Shown here: positions 63,903-64,000 of the stretch, piece by piece | Layout of the letters: each line of letters opens with the position of its first letter | Position numbering within the stretch: position 1 is the first letter of the stretch | Source of the DNA: Hydrogenophaga intermedia | GTDB lineage: Bacteria; Pseudomonadota; Gammaproteobacteria; Burkholderiales; Burkholderiaceae_C | Reading direction: 5' to 3' | Length of the DNA stretch: 64,000 nt | Assembly (NCBI RefSeq): GCF_023715105.1 | Contig: NZ_JAMBNO010000001.1 | Span: 248,001 to 312,000, forward strand | Program-made: the position numbers and the translations under genes | Notes under the pieces: model-generated | What the model saw: the letters and a program-made list of their open reading frames with translations, nothing else | Databases searched by the model: none | Told to the model about the DNA's origin: nothing

Positions 63903-64000
63903 GGCCTGGGATGCTACGCCGGCCGCGGTCGTACGGCTTGTCGCGCGTGCAACCCGGTGGCACCGCGCGACCATCCGCTGATGGACCTTGACGGCGTGCA

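Noticed and set aside
63981..64000. Start of another gene (ATG 63981, MDLDGV...) at the window edge
   Set aside because: Only 20 bases are visible. The peptide start could be that of a LysR regulator divergent from the MFS gene, but this cannot be supported.

Overview
The window is high-GC (roughly two-thirds G+C) chromosomal DNA of a betaproteobacterium, most likely Burkholderiales/Comamonadaceae. This rests on the gene content: an RpoD with a long Lys/Ala-rich N-terminus, an elongation factor P with Arg32 next to its rhamnosyltransferase EarP, a phasin with PhaR-like sites, PPK2, TRAP transporters and a molybdenum-hydroxylase operon. The genus cannot be fixed from the sequence alone. I see no phage, insertion sequence, CRISPR array or defence island. 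The window is densely coding core and near-core chromosome, with a catabolic block at the right end.

Layout. 0-4 kb: a small basic protein, then a thiamine-type ABC transporter (thiBPQ) and a YbjQ-family protein. 4-10 kb: glutathione transferase divergent from a WYL regulator, a lytic transglycosylase, an MBL/beta-CASP nuclease, an unknown exported protein and a ZIP metal transporter. 10-17 kb: dnaG-rpoD (rpsU is not adjacent), a lipoprotein gamma-glutamyltransferase and an unknown membrane protein. 17-22.5 kb: a short-chain dehydrogenase, PPK2, an iron-type binding protein with a Fur-box-like site, a patatin lipoprotein, a non-coding segment with inverted repeats and several terminators, and the phasin. 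22.7-28.8 kb: seven tightly packed or overlapping genes from a histone-deacetylase homologue to an MFS carrier. 28.9-34.9 kb: a six-gene Mrp Na+/H+ antiporter operon with MrpB fused to MrpA. 34.8-41.3 kb: a TetR repressor divergent from an RND efflux operon, with an AcrR-like palindrome between them. 41.4-50.7 kb: LOG-family protein, AEC carrier, efp-earP, uvrC, pgsA, an EamA carrier, and a LysR regulator divergent from a tartrate/malate-type dehydrogenase. 50.7-53.5 kb: hupB, tRNA-Val, ppiD, tRNA-His.

53.5-63.9 kb is the most distinctive block. A TetR regulator and a TRAP uptake system (dctP-dctQ-dctM) are transcribed leftward. A coxG-coxM-coxS-coxL molybdenum hydroxylase operon is transcribed rightward. 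The 89 bp between them hold two ACC-N4-GGT operators arranged as a larger inverted repeat. A class II aldolase family protein and an MFS carrier follow in the opposite direction. The simplest reading is that one regulator coordinates uptake of an organic acid with its oxidation by a membrane-anchored Mo hydroxylase. The active-site loop of the large subunit (CQYRGVGHP) is not that of form I CO dehydrogenase, so the substrate is unknown.

Several regulatory palindromes can be read directly from the sequence: WYL/GST, zip, LiuR-like upstream of the SDR, Fur-like, PhaR-like pair, AcrR-like, and the TetR twin site. They are the main added value of the annotation.
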